A stretch of 64,000 nucleotides of DNA from Artocarpus heterophyllus (GCA_025403435.1 CM046343.1:32336930-32400929); one strand, 5' to 3'. Positions 11,641 through 24,400 are shown, numbered from the stretch's first letter. Notes: generated by a model not told the origin, from the letters alone. A program made the numbers and translations.

Positions 11641-12763
11641 ACAAAGAATAAAATCACATATTCACATAAGAGTTCAAATAAAACAACCAATAAAATTCAA
11701 ACAATGATTAATCCCATCACAAGAAACCTGTAACAACATTAATATTTAGTCTTTGGATAGAAATATTAACTTGTAAGTGGTATTCTTGGTGTAGTGATCA
11801 AATATTAACAATAAATCATATCAAATAATAAGCTAATCTTTGGATCTACTTATTATTTATATGCCAAAAATAACCATATAATTGTTACATATTTATCACC
11901 ACAGGTATGAATTTAATTCGGCCAAATATTAAGCTTCCTTTGGGCCGATTAATATTCGCATGAATTAAATTCACACAACCGTCTTAATATCGCAAATTAA
12001 TTAACATCCACAAAAGATGCTACTTTGGCAGCTTATTGGTTCAATTAATTAATTTGATAATATTAATCATCTAAAAACACAATTTGAATTTTAAAGTTGC
12101 ATCCCAAATTGACCCCAAAAAATTTAAAAAAAATTTAAAAAAAAGGTCAACTGGGTCAAGTCAACGGTCAAAGTCAACATTGACTGTTGACCATTGACCG
12201 TCCAAGGTCAATGGGGACCGGGTTGGGTTGTGGACCGGGTCAGGTTAACCAAACCCGGGTCCACATTCAGCGCCCCCCCCGGTTCTCTCTCTCTCTCTTT
12301 TCTTTTTTTTTTTAAATTTGGGTCACCCAGGGGTTGAGCCCCCAGGTTACTGCCTACTTACGGGCCCATGTGGCTGTGTAAGGAAGGTGCTGGGCTTCAC
12401 CTGGGCTGAAGCCCAAAACTTCTTCTTGCCAGGAATCGCGACTTCTGGGAAACGATCCCAGGCAGTTGCAATGGCTGCCGCGGACGATCCACCACGTCGA
12501 TCTGCCAACCAGCGCGACTTGACAGTCACACCCAGAGGGTGCCGGCGCCGGCTGCAGGACAGCAAGCCACCGGCAAAACCCAAGAACAGCCGCCCTCTTT
12601 CCTCCTTTGGCGTGACCAACATCGCCGGTTTAACAGCGGCTTTTGGCCACCGTTTCCTTCCTTCGCCGCGGCCAGAGACCACGGCTTGTCCTTTATGGCG
12701 CCGCCTGATGGTCGCGGCTTGATTTCCTTGCCGGCGGCGCCTGATGGTCAATCTAGTATACAA
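11641..12763 (-). other. Untranslated leader of the copia element
   Basis: Lies upstream of gag in the element's direction. The gag-proximal half is AT-rich. It then becomes GC-rich between about 12280 and 12760, beginning with a C-run and a CT-repeat at about 12272-12310. The open frames of 134-138 residues on both strands here overlap each other and resemble no protein I recognise; they look like a by-product of GC content. Confidence 0.5.
12145..12212. promoter_or_regulatory. Cluster of nine W-box cores (TTGACY) in the copia leader
   Basis: Within 68 bp, five cores on the minus strand (GTCAA/GGTCAA forms) are followed by three on the plus strand (TTGACT, TTGACC, TTGACC) and one more on the minus strand. 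TTGACY is the binding core of WRKY transcription factors. The density is far above chance for this AT-rich window. Whether it is active is unknown. Confidence 0.5.
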
Positions 12764-13871
12764 TGTAAAATGAGACTCTTATAGTTGGGCGTGAAAATAT
12801 TAGGGAAAAAAGAAACTTTGAATGGATATGAAAATTAGAATTAGTAGTATTCATACAATTTTGAACTCAAATTTTTATCTAATAACATAAAAAAAAAATT
12901 CATGGTACTAAATTATCATAGTTTCCCTTGATATGGTATATTTATATTGTAATTTAATAATTTAAAACTCGAAAAGGTATATTTTCATACTTTATAATGA
13001 TAATAATATCTAGTTGTTAGCGGTTTAATTTTTGTTATTGTCCTTGGAGATTAACGTAATGACTTTGACTTCATGTTATTAAAATATTTACTGTATAAAA
13101 ATAGTTTTCTAATATGCTTGGTAAGGATTTTCTCCTCAATTCAGTGATCTTGCGTTTCCACCAAGAAGCCCTCTCCTATATATTTTTTTTTAATATATAA
13201 AAGGAGGAAAGAAAGAAAGATAACTCGCATAATACAAAATTCTATGTTAAAAAGTACTAAGAGATTTTATAGCATACAAATATAGCAATATGTTTTGATT
13301 ATTGAATAGGGGGTACAATGATATGTTTTAAATTTTTAGTAGGGGCATAATTATAATTTTTTTTTAATAAAAACAAGGGTATAATTAAAATTTTTTAGAA
13401 ATTTTAAGGTAAAAATTAAAATTTCAAAAGTTGAGTGGGACACGTGCCTCACTCAACAATAATTGGCTCCACCACAAGTATTGGTTGCTTAAAATAATCA
13501 TACACATACCAGTATTATTTATTAAATTTTAAATACAAATTGTTATGAACCCATTAATTAGAACCATTCTTGGAAATCGGCTTGCCAGAGAGAGGAATTC
13601 AATTATGGCTTCTAACTATACTAATATTTTTCATAATTATTTCATGTGAGATCTTTAACATGTAACATTCGATACAGTGGCCCATCTTCTTAGTTAGGTC
13701 ACCTCGCGAATAGCGTCTTTTATCAAGTAGTAGTTGTTCCTAAGTTGCCTCATTCATATGCGACAAATATAAAACCATAGCCCATGCTATGCATGATTCT
13801 ATTAAAGGAAAAATAGACCAACACATGATAAGTTACAAAATTGCAATTGAAATGATGTGAAAACAAACTTA

Positions 13872-14041
13872 CTGTTTGGCTGAGTGCTGAGAACCACGGT
13901 TTCCACTACAAACTTAGTTATAAATAGTGTAAAAGCTCTTATATGCTATAGCAATAATAAAAAAAAATTTGATACAGTGTAAATCTCTCACATGCTTAAA
14001 AGTGGTTCTAACCTAGTGTTCTTACCACCTTTCCAAACACC
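13872..14041. mobile_element. MITE-like element, family A
   Basis: About 170 bp with imperfect terminal inverted repeats: the left end CTGTTTGGCTGAGTGCTGAG resembles the reverse complement of the right end GTTCTTACCACCTTTCCAAA. Inside are the family hallmarks, two copies of AGTGTAAA followed by CTC and CATGC or TATGC. No coding capacity. Confidence 0.6.
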
Positions 14042-14989
14042 ACATAAAGACAGTGACATACCAACAAGCAAGGACAAAATACACCACAACATAGATGAAA
14101 TGCAAGCATACAAAATGAATTTAGACAGTAAAAAAAAAAAAAAGGAGAGAAAAAAACCCAAAATATGTGATTCTTACCATTCTAAAAATCGCTTAACTTC
14201 ACCATCAATATCAAGAAAATAAATTATAGTCAAAAGAACAAAAAACTGATCTTTCACTTATTGTTATTGAGCTAATTGGGCAGAGCTTTTCCCTTTAGTC
14301 AATAAAAAAAGGCAAATAAAAGTTTGTTACTTTTTGAGTAAGTTTTGAAACCATATTTCTATAATTAGATTAAAATGATTTTAAAATTTCTAATAAACAA
14401 CAAAAAAGTTAGAATAAAATTTATATTTTCTTATTAAAAATCTTCAAAATTATCTATTCAACATTTTGAGAAACTTTAACTGAAAGTTTTCCCCAAACTT
14501 TAACTTTTGAAACTAACAAATAAAAAAACACAACTGAAAAAAAGAGAGGGTCAATTCTGTTAAATTAGGCCGCATTTTAGAACGTCGAAATTGGAACGAT
14601 GGCTCCTGCGCCATGTTTACCACAACAAAACTTTGCAGAAGGCCTTTGTGCTGATGGCCAACCTGCACTTTTGTGCAAAGGAGCAAAAGGCTAGTTGATG
14701 GACATGGTGTCTGCTTTAGGTTGAGCTTCTGTCCCTGTGAGCAACAAGGGAATATAAACCACTAGCATACTAAAAGAAAGCTATTAGTGTACCACTATTA
14801 TTAAGAAAAGGAAAATGAACTGCTTGTATGCTAAAAAGTAAACGACTGGTTTACCAAAGAACAAGATTATGATAGTTTTCTTATAAGGTAATGGATTGAT
14901 ATGCTTTGCTAATGGGGGAAGAAGCCTTTTCAATTTCTTTGATTTCATATTATCAACTATATAAATAATAAAAATCAAGCATACGAAGA

Positions 14990-15052
14990 GAAGCCTACCA
15001 TGAGACTCGAATCTATGACCCTCGCATTACAAATGCAATGCTCTAGCCTCTA
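14990..15052 (-). other. tRNA-Thr-like relic or tRNA-derived repeat
   Basis: On the minus strand: a D-arm-like GGCTAGAGCA, a 5-bp anticodon stem TTGCA/TGCGA with one G-T pair and loop TTTGTAA (anticodon TGT, threonine), a short variable region, and a T-loop TTCGAGT. The T-stem pairs poorly and no 7-bp acceptor stem is visible, so this is not a working tRNA. It may be a tRNA pseudogene or part of a SINE. Confidence 0.4.
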
Positions 15053-15533
15053 AAAAGAAAATTATAAGTTTTCTCGGATCCATGTTTATAAGTGGTGTGC
15101 GTCCAACGGAATAAATGACTGAATTTCTCTCACCAAAAAATAAAAAGAGTGAATTTTTTAGGAGCTTGATGTTGAATTATGGCATTGATGGGTGAGAGAA
15201 AAAGTGAAACCAGTACATTGAATGACACTTTTCATGTTATTAAAACTTAATTTTGCAAGAATATTTTACACATAATTGATAAAATCATTTCCTGAAAAAG
15301 ATATTTATTCATGAATAAGTATATGTTTTTTAGCTATTAAATTTATAAAAAGATAATTTTAACTTAGATTTAACAAGTTTAACATGTAAACTATCGATAG
15401 AGTTCCCGCTAAAAAAGTCTCCAATTAAAAGCCTCAATTATAAGCCTGTGACTTTGGTCTTTCGGAAGTGGAATCCCTGCCTCTACATTCCTCAAATACT
15501 AGATACCCAATAAAACATTCCCCTAGAGAAATT

Positions 15534-15694
15534 TGGCGTTTAACAAAGTTAGTTTGAACTATTTTTTTGTTTAAAATACTGTAACATGTAAGAGTTTTAC
15601 ACTATAATAATTTTTATCTTTTATTATAATATATAAAAATTTTATACTATTTTTTATCTAAAAAATTAATTTTAACTATCTTTTTTAAACGCCC
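15534..15694. mobile_element. MITE-like element, family A
   Basis: Terminal inverted repeats: left GGCGTTTAACAAAGTTAG and right CTATCTTTTTTAAACGCC. The interior has the usual ATACTGTAACATGTAAGAG-type segment and runs of A and T. About 160 bp, non-coding. Confidence 0.65.
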
Positions 15695-15699
15695 TATCA

Positions 15700-16045
15700 A
15701 CCTCACTTATTTATCCATTTGAGAATGGTGTTTTGTGCTTTACAGCCTCAGAAATTGCGTGTCCAACCAAAAGAAGAGATAACGTATATCCGAGTCTTGG
15801 GATTTGAGATTTTGCTCACAACCGGGACAGGGTTTAACCAGGCAATAACCAGCCCAAAAGGAAAGGAAGGCATATATGAAACCAGTAGACAAAACTGGTC
15901 TGGCTGCAACTACCGAACCCCACATAAGGCCAGCAGCCAACACAGTGCTCCTGACTCTCTTTTGCCCCCGGATCTCCCTTGGTTTTTTGTGCGTAAGCGC
16001 TTACGTTGAGGTTCCAAACAGACGTCACCACCTAGGGATACTCAA
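15700..16045. other. Coding-like island without recognised protein
   Basis: Less AT-rich than its surroundings and open for 65-97 codons in several overlapping frames on both strands. None shows a motif I recognise and there is no consistent splice structure. It may be a gene fragment carried by a repeat. Confidence 0.3.
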
Positions 16046-18545
16046 AAAGATTAATGTTTGTTTATTTCAATTTTTTTAGAATTCTATAGGAGAACATAGA
16101 AAAATACACTAACAACGAGTGACCGCGTTTTGTTTTAAGGTGTCATATTTGTATATTCTATTACATCTAAGTAGAATAAAATTTTTATATGTTATAATAT
16201 AAAATATTTATAATATAAAATTTTTATATATTATAATATTTAAATTTAATTTGTAATTTTAACTAATTTATTAAATACTTTATATATATATATATTTATT
16301 TCGATTTGACTTATACGAGATGAAGTGCTCAAAAACAAGCATTGTTGATTGGAGTAAAGGTAGAGCCACCCACCTCTGAACTTTTTTTCTTATAATACTG
16401 TATATAAAATTTTATAAAAATTATTTTTTATTTTTTTAAAATTATATTCTGTCTTCTCTTAAAATTTTATCTCTTTTATTTAATTTTTATTCATAATGTT
16501 AGCATATGTTTCGCCATTCGATTGATTTTTCTAACTCCACCTCTAGATAGGAGTTTGGTAGATCCTACCATAAAAAGGCTTTTGTCCCCTTAAATTCTTA
16601 ATCAATTGAAAAATTGCTCTTTAAATTTTTCGTTTTGACAAACAATCTCATAGATTCTAACAAAACATTTAAGGAGTGCCTTCAAATTATATATATATGA
16701 TGTTAAAATTTAGGGGGAATAAACGCTCTCATGCACTTGGCATTATGTTTTAAAAATTTCAGAAGAATTATTGAAGATTAATAACTGAATAACCGTAATA
16801 GCTATAGGAAATATTTTTCACCTATTTATTTCGGTGCGAATAATCACGTATTTACATTTAGATTATTTTGATATAATTTAAAATTAAGAGACACAAGCTT
16901 AATTTAGTCAACAGAAAACGCAAGCCTAACAAGTGCTTTCTTAAGTTTTAATTAAAAAAAATCTACCGACAATTGCTTTTCTTTTTTTTTGTAAAGATTA
17001 AGTAGAATTACATATTTATAAGATATTTGACATACAGTTTAAACCATCTATAATATAAATCTCTTAATAATTATAATGTTTTTTTAAAAAATATGTTTTT
17101 ACCCTTCTAAACAAAAAGTTAAATTAGAGCATGGAGTGAATTAAAAAAAAAAGTAGTTTGACTTAATAAGTGTTTTTATTTTTTTTAATTATAAATAGTA
17201 TAAAATTTTAATATGTTGTAACAACAATAAAAATTTACTCAATATAAAATTTTTATATATTATGATAAAAATTATTCGTTTCTACCCTCTTTCAAGCGAA
17301 CCATTACTAGGACGGAAATATTATTTCTTTCAAGAAAACATGAGTAAATTAACCTGGTTATTCAGCAGAGACGGCGGCTCTTTTCAGCGCTTGATTCCTG
17401 AATGGCGAATAATGACTTTTCGTCTCCTCTAGGGTCAAATTATATGGCTTGCAAGAAGATGAGAAACTTTTGCAATAAATTAAAATACTAACGCATATAG
17501 CACACTGTCTCATAAAGTAACACTAGCCTGCAAATCTCGATATTATACAGCAGACATGACATGTGTCATAGATGTCAAAAAGTAGTCAATTTGTATCACT
17601 AATTAATATATATATATATATATTTTTTTTTCAATTAGCTGAAAATGAGCTGGGTCACTTTTAATTACCGCAAAAAGCGAAAGGCCCTACGAAAGTGGCC
17701 TATATTACTTTTTTTAATTATAAATAATGTAAAATTTTTACATATTATAATAATTATAAAAAATTATTACTATATAAAATTTTTACATACTATAATAAAA
17801 ATAATTTTAATCAATAATTTTTACTATCTTGTCAAATACCCTATCTATTTTCTTCTTTTTTTAATTGATTGTTGTTTAATTAAGAACGGTACGGTAGAAA
17901 TTAGAAAACTTTCTCAAGTAATAATTAAGGAGATTTTTTGATATCTTAATTAATTTAGCCATGTGAGAACATTGCAAAGACCAATTGATATTTAATCAAA
18001 TGTCACAACCTTGCTAATTGGTGATCAGTTAAAATCATCAAATGTTATAACAGTCTAATAGAGAACAATGTATAATGCAAGTATATTGTTATGCAGTTAT
18101 CATAAGAATTTGAATAAATTATCTGTGGTGTCCTTATAATGTGCAAGACATATTTTCTTAAAGTGGCTCATAAAAATTGGCCTCGAAATTAAAAAATTTA
18201 CTCAACTAGACTGCCATATGGGGAAAACCCAAAAAACAATTAAAGAATGAGATCACTGGAGAATATTTGTGGCATATTTTACGTGACCATGTATGTCAAT
18301 GTTTAAGATGTAGTTGAAACTAATAAGATGAAATTAAAATGCTATAATATGTAATAGTTTTATACTATAATATACTTTTCTTTTTACACTATAATATATA
18401 AAGAGCTTTATATTGTAGCAATTAAAATAGTTTTGTCAAACAAAACATATATATAACATCATTATCATACTTCATAAAGGCTAAAGCTTTACACCAGTAC
18501 TTGTTTGCTTTTTCATACATCATCTGCGTGAAAACACTTTTTAAA
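16046..18545. other. AT-rich spacer with fragments of MITE family A
   Basis: No gene seen. Partial copies of the GTAAAATTTTTACATAT/ATAATA repeat occur at about 16150-16290, 17160-17290, 17700-17850 and 18300-18440, with an AT microsatellite near 17605-17625. Confidence 0.55.
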
Positions 18546-18720
18546 GCCCGTTTGGGATAGTTTATATTTTTACTTTTAAACAATAAAAGAATAGAAGCAT
18601 TTGTGTAACGTTTCTATATGGGGGTTAACAGTTTTTAATAAATTAAAACAAAAATTAGAAATAAAAGTAAAACTTCAAAAATAAAGTTGTCCGGGTCTTA
18701 AATGAAAACTCTCAAAATCA
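18546..18720. repeat. Dispersed repeat related to the 21.9 kb repeat
   Basis: Begins GCCCGTTTGGGATAGTTTAT and continues with TAAAAGAATAGAAGCAT, closely matching GGGCCCTTTTGGGATAACTT and TAAAAGAAGAGAAGCAT at 21926-21982. Probably ends of one small transposon family; the other end is not defined here. Confidence 0.45.
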
Positions 18721-18899
18721 AAAATAAAAATATAAACGATATTTAAACCATAATTTAATGTAGTATCTTAAATTTAATAATATAAACTGTCGTCATCATC
18801 ATTTCAACCCTCAACGCGTTTTAATACAGTCACAGAAAGTAACAATTGATGCTTACATTATCATGAAGAATATTCTTAACAATTGAAGCAGTCCCATCA

Positions 18900-21556
18900 T
18901 AATATAGCAACATAGCTTCCTCAACTATTTTTCTTGTAGCCACTTTTCACTTAGTGAGTCCTGAAAATATAAAAATATAAGGGAATGAGCAACAATATGC
19001 TCAATAGGAAAAACCATTACTCACCTTTAGGTTTTTATCCTTACTACATTAAAACCTACATGGTTAGTTAGTTCTCATCATTATTCATCAATTTTGTCAT
19101 GTTCAATTCGGGTGGATATCTTATGATCATTCTTACCAAATTCCATACATATATATATATATATATATACATATTAATTTAGGATTCAATTATGCTCATC
19201 TATATCCACCGTGTAATAGAATATCATATCACTCAACTCAACAAAACCCAAATGGGCGCGCTTAATCACCCTCTAAACATTCCAAGGGTATTCTAGTGAG
19301 AGGACATCAAGCCCCGAGTCCTCACCAAGTCGATTCATGTACAGTGCGTTTAGGGACTTTCGACCCAACAGAGTGTCATCACCTCCCCTTATTTTACCTT
19401 TTAGGGTTTCGTGCCCAATGACGTAATCGCCACCTTCTTCACGTCTTACCATTTTTCTATGTTCAATTATTATTTACAGAGTCAGTTTTCCTAACCATGT
19501 TTCCCAATTTACAACAACATGTGTCAAATCATTATGTTCCTCATTATACAATACAAGATGAGTTTCACATCATCATGTTATAGACATAATCATATACATT
19601 CAAAATATCATATATATATATATATATATGTCTTGCAGTATAAAATAACCAAATTTTAATTTACCAAAACCTCACAAAAGATAAGTAATAAAATCCCTAC
19701 CTTCCAAGCTTATAAACAACCTTTTAATATCGGAATCAATTAATGTTAGCTCTTCACTTTCTTAATCCTAAGGCATGCATAAGGATAATTAAAACTAAAG
19801 CACAACATATAACCATATTCATAAATAAATCATGTGTAAATCCATCTCACTAGTGTACCAATAAAGTTTTTATGAAAATTTCTTTTTGAATACCAAAGTA
19901 AACAATTTTTGTATTAACACAATATAAAATGTATACAAGTAATCTATATGTTTTAATCCCTAATAAGATTCGTAAATCACTTATGATAGTGTTGGCAAGG
20001 TTGCAAGACATTAAGGACTTAGAAGGTGAGCAAAGTTAGGTTCTTGGTTCAGGTTAGCAGCTGGTATAAAATATATACAAGTAATCTATATGTTTTAATC
20101 CCTAATAAGATTCGTAAATCACTTATGATAGTGTTGGCAAGGTTGCAAGACATTAAGGACTTAGAAGGTGAGCAAAGTTAGGTTATTGGTTCAAGTTAGT
20201 AGCTGGTATACGATGGTAAACTGGCAGTACACTTTTACAAAAAGGGTAGGTTCACTCTCTACAATCAACACACGGGTTAACAGGTAATTTACTTAAGGCA
20301 AACGGCTGGTATACTGCTATTGGCAGGTTTGCTAGTTTCCAATCTAAAAATTAAAAAATTCATAAAAAATAAAATACAACTCCGATTCAGACTCATGATA
20401 GCTCGTTGGAAAGCTTAAGATATCTACTCTTTAAATATGCAAACCAATTTATAAAATTCATTTTTATTTAATTCTAGAATTTTAAGAAATAGCTACTGCC
20501 CATAAAGGTATTACAAAGTTTATGGAATGTCACATTTTTCTTTAACTCAAAACATATTATCCTTTTTCAAAGTCTCAAAACCATTTTAAAATATGCAGTA
20601 TGCATCACAATAAACAGATTCTCAAGAGTTTTATACCAAAATTATCATCAACTATATCTTTAGCATTTATTGCAAATAATGATGAAAATATACTTAAGTT
20701 TGCTCTTCAAACTCAAAGCTTTAAAGCATTAACCATAGAACTATGGAAACTGGTTCTAAACATTTCTAACATTGTTGTCAAACTAAAATAAAGGTTGATT
20801 GTAGGTTTTAACTCAAGACTCAAGTTTTTTTGTTCATAAATGCTCAAATATGCATGTTAACATAACTAAAAATTTGAATGAACTTTGAACACGTAAATTA
20901 TGCATTAAACATGAAAAAATACATACTAAAAACCAAGTTTAGATTCAAGAAAACTACCTCAAAACTCATTTGAAAAACACCAAAGTTTAGATTAAAAATC
21001 AAGCTTAAACTCTTGGGGTTTGTTGGTCATGAAGGTGACGGTTTTGGCTGGTTTTTGGACAAGAATACAAGCTGTCTTGGGATTATTTTGTTTCAGCAAG
21101 AATATAGAGAAGACGTGAGAAAGAGATAGAGACTTTTGTGCAAAGATTGCTTGAGGTTCCCTTTGATCTTCCTTTGTCTTGTTGCAAAGTGGGAGAGGAA
21201 AAGAAGAAAAGAAAAAGAAGAAAAGAAAGAAGGGTAGGGGAAAGAAAAGAGACGTGAAGAAGAGGGAGATTGATTGAGTAAAATAATTGAGGAACATAGT
21301 TGGTGAGAATGAGTGTTATTTGTCTCCTTGGGAGACTTTAGCCCACAAAATGCCAAAATGACATTTTTGAAATTTATTAGAAGTTCTAAGGCTTTTCAGT
21401 AAACATACTAAATAAGTATAAGAGAATTTTAAAAAATTTTAAAATAGACAGAAATAAATATTGTGAAATAGATTTTAAATGAAACAAATTTTTTATTGGT
21501 ACACTAAAAATTAATTTAATTACCTTAATACCTGTTAAAAAAATAACAGGTGCCAC
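18900..21556. mobile_element. LTR-like relic (large non-coding LTR type)
   Basis: Its layout parallels the solo LTR at 48906-51041: a GAGCAA...TGCTCAATAGGA segment near 18986 (compare GAGCGAAAGGCTCAGTAGGA), then a GC-richer block with GTCGATTCATG, an internal tandem repeat, and a purine-rich stretch at about 21185-21270. The likely right end is GGTGCCACAA near 21556. I could not define the left end or a target duplication, so boundaries are approximate. Confidence 0.4.
19923..20206. repeat. Tandem duplication, 2 x 142 bp
   Basis: Two nearly identical head-to-tail copies, 19923-20064 and 20065-20206, each from TATAAAAT through GCTGGTATA. Only a few substitutions separate them, so the duplication is recent compared with the surrounding decay. 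Confidence 0.85.
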
Positions 21557-21574
21557 AATTTGCTAGGGCTTTTT

Positions 21575-22335
21575 TATTGGTGTTTAGATAGTGCTTGGAA
21601 AAGCACCTTTTGATTTCAAAAGAGCTTTTACACTTTTTTGGTATATAAATCTAAAGCTCTTATTGATACAAGCAGCAATAGTGTGATCTAATGATATAGA
21701 AGGAATTCTAAATTTGTTATTCTTAAATATAAGGTTAAAAATGTAAATAAAAAACCTCTTCATAAGTGCTTTTTTCATAAGTACCTTTGGCCCAGCTTCT
21801 CCAATAAGTGCTTATAAAAGCCACAAGCATTTTTTCATGGGTCACCAAACGTACTCATAAGTAGCTTTTAGAAAGAATAAGCTAAAAACAGCTTAAAATG
21901 AGTCATTCTAAACAAGCTCTAAGGGCCCTTTTGGGATAACTTGTGTTTTTGTTTTTACGTATTAAAAGAAGAGAAGCATAAAGTAGAGTTTTTTAATTAA
22001 TGTTTAGATAGTGTATAGAAAAATGTGTTTTAAAAAAAAATTGAACCTGTTTGGTTAAATAAGTCAAAAGATCCTATTGATATAAAAAATAGTGTAATTC
22101 AAGAAAATACATGGAATTCTTAATTTCTTATTCTTAAATATAAGATCAAAAGCGTAAATAAAAAAGTTTTTTTAGAAGTGTTTTTTTTTAAGCACTATTG
22201 TCTTGGCCTCTCTAATAAATGCTAATAAAAGCTATAAAAACATTTTCATAGGTCACCCAAATAGACTTCTAAGTAGTTTTTGAATAGAATAAGCCAGATG
22301 CAACTTAAAATAACTCGTTTCAAATCACCTCTAAG
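21575..22335. repeat. Degenerate direct repeat, two units of about 340 bp
   Basis: Units at about 21575-21915 and 21997-22335 share TGTTTAGATAGTG, CTTATTCTTAAATATAAG, GTAAATAAAAAA and CATAGGTCACC-like segments in the same order. They look like two diverged copies of one small non-coding transposon. No protein. Confidence 0.5.
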
Positions 22336-22339
22336 CCTA

Positions 22340-24400
22340 CTAATCTTCCACGGTAAAAGAGATTATTTGAGCACCAAATAAAAAAATCGACATATATAAT
22401 ATTAAATATAAATATGTTTTCATGACTCTAGAGAAGCAAATGATGTTATTTAGTTTCGAAAACTATAATTTTCAATCGAGATAACTAAATAATATATTAC
22501 TTCATTCAAACAGGTGATCAGTTACTACGATTTAGGGCGAAACAAAAAAAGAAAACCAAAATGATAGGAGTTTCTGTCCAGACATTATTTTGCACAATTT
22601 GCATCCATGTTGTCAAGAATTTTATAACTTCTACTTTTATATGGTTTTTTTATATGCATTGGAAAACTAACGATTTTAAAATTTGTAACGCAAAGTGCAT
22701 ATATAAGATTTTTTTCTTTAAAAAAAGTTATAAAAATGATATATATATTAAATAAAGTAATTGTCCTTTAAAAAGTTCTAAAAGGATTTGATAAAAAGAA
22801 AAAACATACATTAAAAAATGACAGGAGAACGTGAAAAATTGTATCAATAGAGTTGCAATAAAAAGAAAATAATTACGATTCTTTATTTTTATGAGAAAGT
22901 TTAACAACATGTGACAAAAAATGAAAAAATAAATACATCTCATAAAACAAATAATTTAGTATTTGCTAACATGGTATTACTAAATTATTCTATATATATA
23001 GAACACTGTTATTTATTCATCATGTTCTAACAACTTGAATACCATTTTGCCCAAAGCAATAAATGAAGGACCCCCAACCCAATCCCGTGGTTGTTTATTT
23101 ATCTTTCATATAAGATGGAACAACTAGGGTGTAAATTTTAAATATATAATAGTATACTTTTTAGGCAAAGTTTTACTATTTTATTAATAATAAGGTTATA
23201 ATTTTATAAGATTAAATAAAATTACACTTAATTTACTGCGTGTACTTTCTAGTAAATTTAGCATCAAGTTCTATTTGATGCCCTCGATACAATTGAGGTT
23301 TCTTTTTTAATTTTTTTATTTTTAGTGGTGTAAATTTGCATACAATCGTGTATTTTTTAAGGACCTTAATTTTGTTGCTTTTTGGGAATTCTGAGAACCG
23401 TCCAAAGATAATTTTATTTCGAATGACAAATATATATACTTTATAATAAGGTCAATCTAATGCCGTCATTGGGAACGCATAACATATAGGTCCCATCTTT
23501 CGTTTCTGAAAAAGAAGAGGGAGAATTATTAAAAACTTTTAGTACGTCCATAGGTGTCCAAAGACCATAATAAGCATAAACGTGTCTAGTCTTCCTTCCT
23601 CTTTTTGCCATTTTCTTTGCGCATTCTTCTAATTAATTAAGCAACCTTGACTTAAAAATTTTAAAAATACTTTTTCTTTTGGAAATATTACTTAAAAAAG
23701 TATCTTATTTCTAACTTCCTACATAAAATACTAAGCAGGAAGACACATCACATGTTCACGCGTTACCGACCAAAACACATACACTAATAAAGTGTTTGAC
23801 AGCAATTATCTACACTATTTTTTAATTATAAACAATGTAAAACTCTCACATATTATAATAATAATAATAAATTATTATATTATAAAGCTCTTAAATATTA
23901 CAACAAAAGCAGTTCTTACTAACAGTTCTAACTATCTTATCAAACATCTAATAAATATTTGTATCATCTAAGCTTGTAAATATAAGTGTAATTGCAAGTT
24001 AGAATTATAAGTTATATGAGAACTTTAAACAGTTACATACTTTTGATTTATATTATAACACATAAAAATTTTATATTATTTAGTTAAAATTATGAGTTTC
24101 AATTAAAGTTGTCAAACATATTTGATACCTTTTTTATTCAAACTTTAAACTTTTGTTTAACACTTAAATTGAAACTAAGTATAATATAAAATTTTTATAT
24201 ATTATAATAAAAAAATTATTATCATAAAAAATTCTCATATGTTAAAATCTTTAAACTTAAACCTTTAGTCAAGATTAAATTGTGCAATCACCTATAAGCC
24301 ACGGTATTAAGTTTTTTTTTTTTTTTTTTTCCCTTTTTTCTTTCTAAAGGTCACGTATTTACATTTCAGACCGCGTATAATTTCAGATGGTTTATGCTCT
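22340..24400. other. AT-rich spacer upstream of AAE3
   Basis: No gene seen. Contains a MITE family A copy (23791-23949), a weaker relative at about 24000-24270 and a T-run at 24310-24330. Confidence 0.55.
23791..23949. mobile_element. MITE-like element, family A
   Basis: Left end AGTGTTTGACAGCAATTATC and right end GTTCTAACTATCTTATCAAA form imperfect inverted repeats around two internal GTAAAACTCTCACATAT-like and ATAAAGCTCTTAAATAT-like segments. Non-coding, about 160 bp. Confidence 0.6.

Larger units (their letters stand above)
6669..12763 (-). mobile_element. Decayed Ty1/copia retrotransposon (Tnt1-94-like), 5' LTR missing
   Basis: LTR retrotransposon read on the minus strand. From high to low coordinate it holds an untranslated leader, gag with a CCHC-like knuckle, protease, integrase, reverse transcriptase, RNase H, a purine-rich tract and a 3' LTR (7135-6669). 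The domain order integrase before reverse transcriptase defines Ty1/copia. Many stops and frameshifts show it is not autonomous. I found no second LTR and no GCTCTGATACCA-type primer site on the right, so the 5' end is deleted or strongly diverged; the right limit near 12763 is only the end of the GC-richer leader and is uncertain. Confidence 0.9.
12764..15533. other. Gene-free AT-rich spacer
   Basis: No open frame with recognisable protein features. It contains a MITE-like copy (13872-14041), a tRNA-like relic (14990-15052), and AT-rich low-complexity DNA. The slightly GC-richer patch at about 14570-14760 has no identity I can give. Confidence 0.6.

Noticed and set aside
12318..12763. Open frames of 134 and 138 codons on both strands
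   Set aside because: They overlap each other in the GC-rich copia leader and show no conserved motif; both strands being open argues for composition, not coding.
20992..21356. Two overlapping 87-101 codon frames rich in serine, phenylalanine and leucine on the minus strand
   Set aside because: They translate a purine-rich block of an LTR-like relic; the solo LTR has a similar block with a similar spurious frame.
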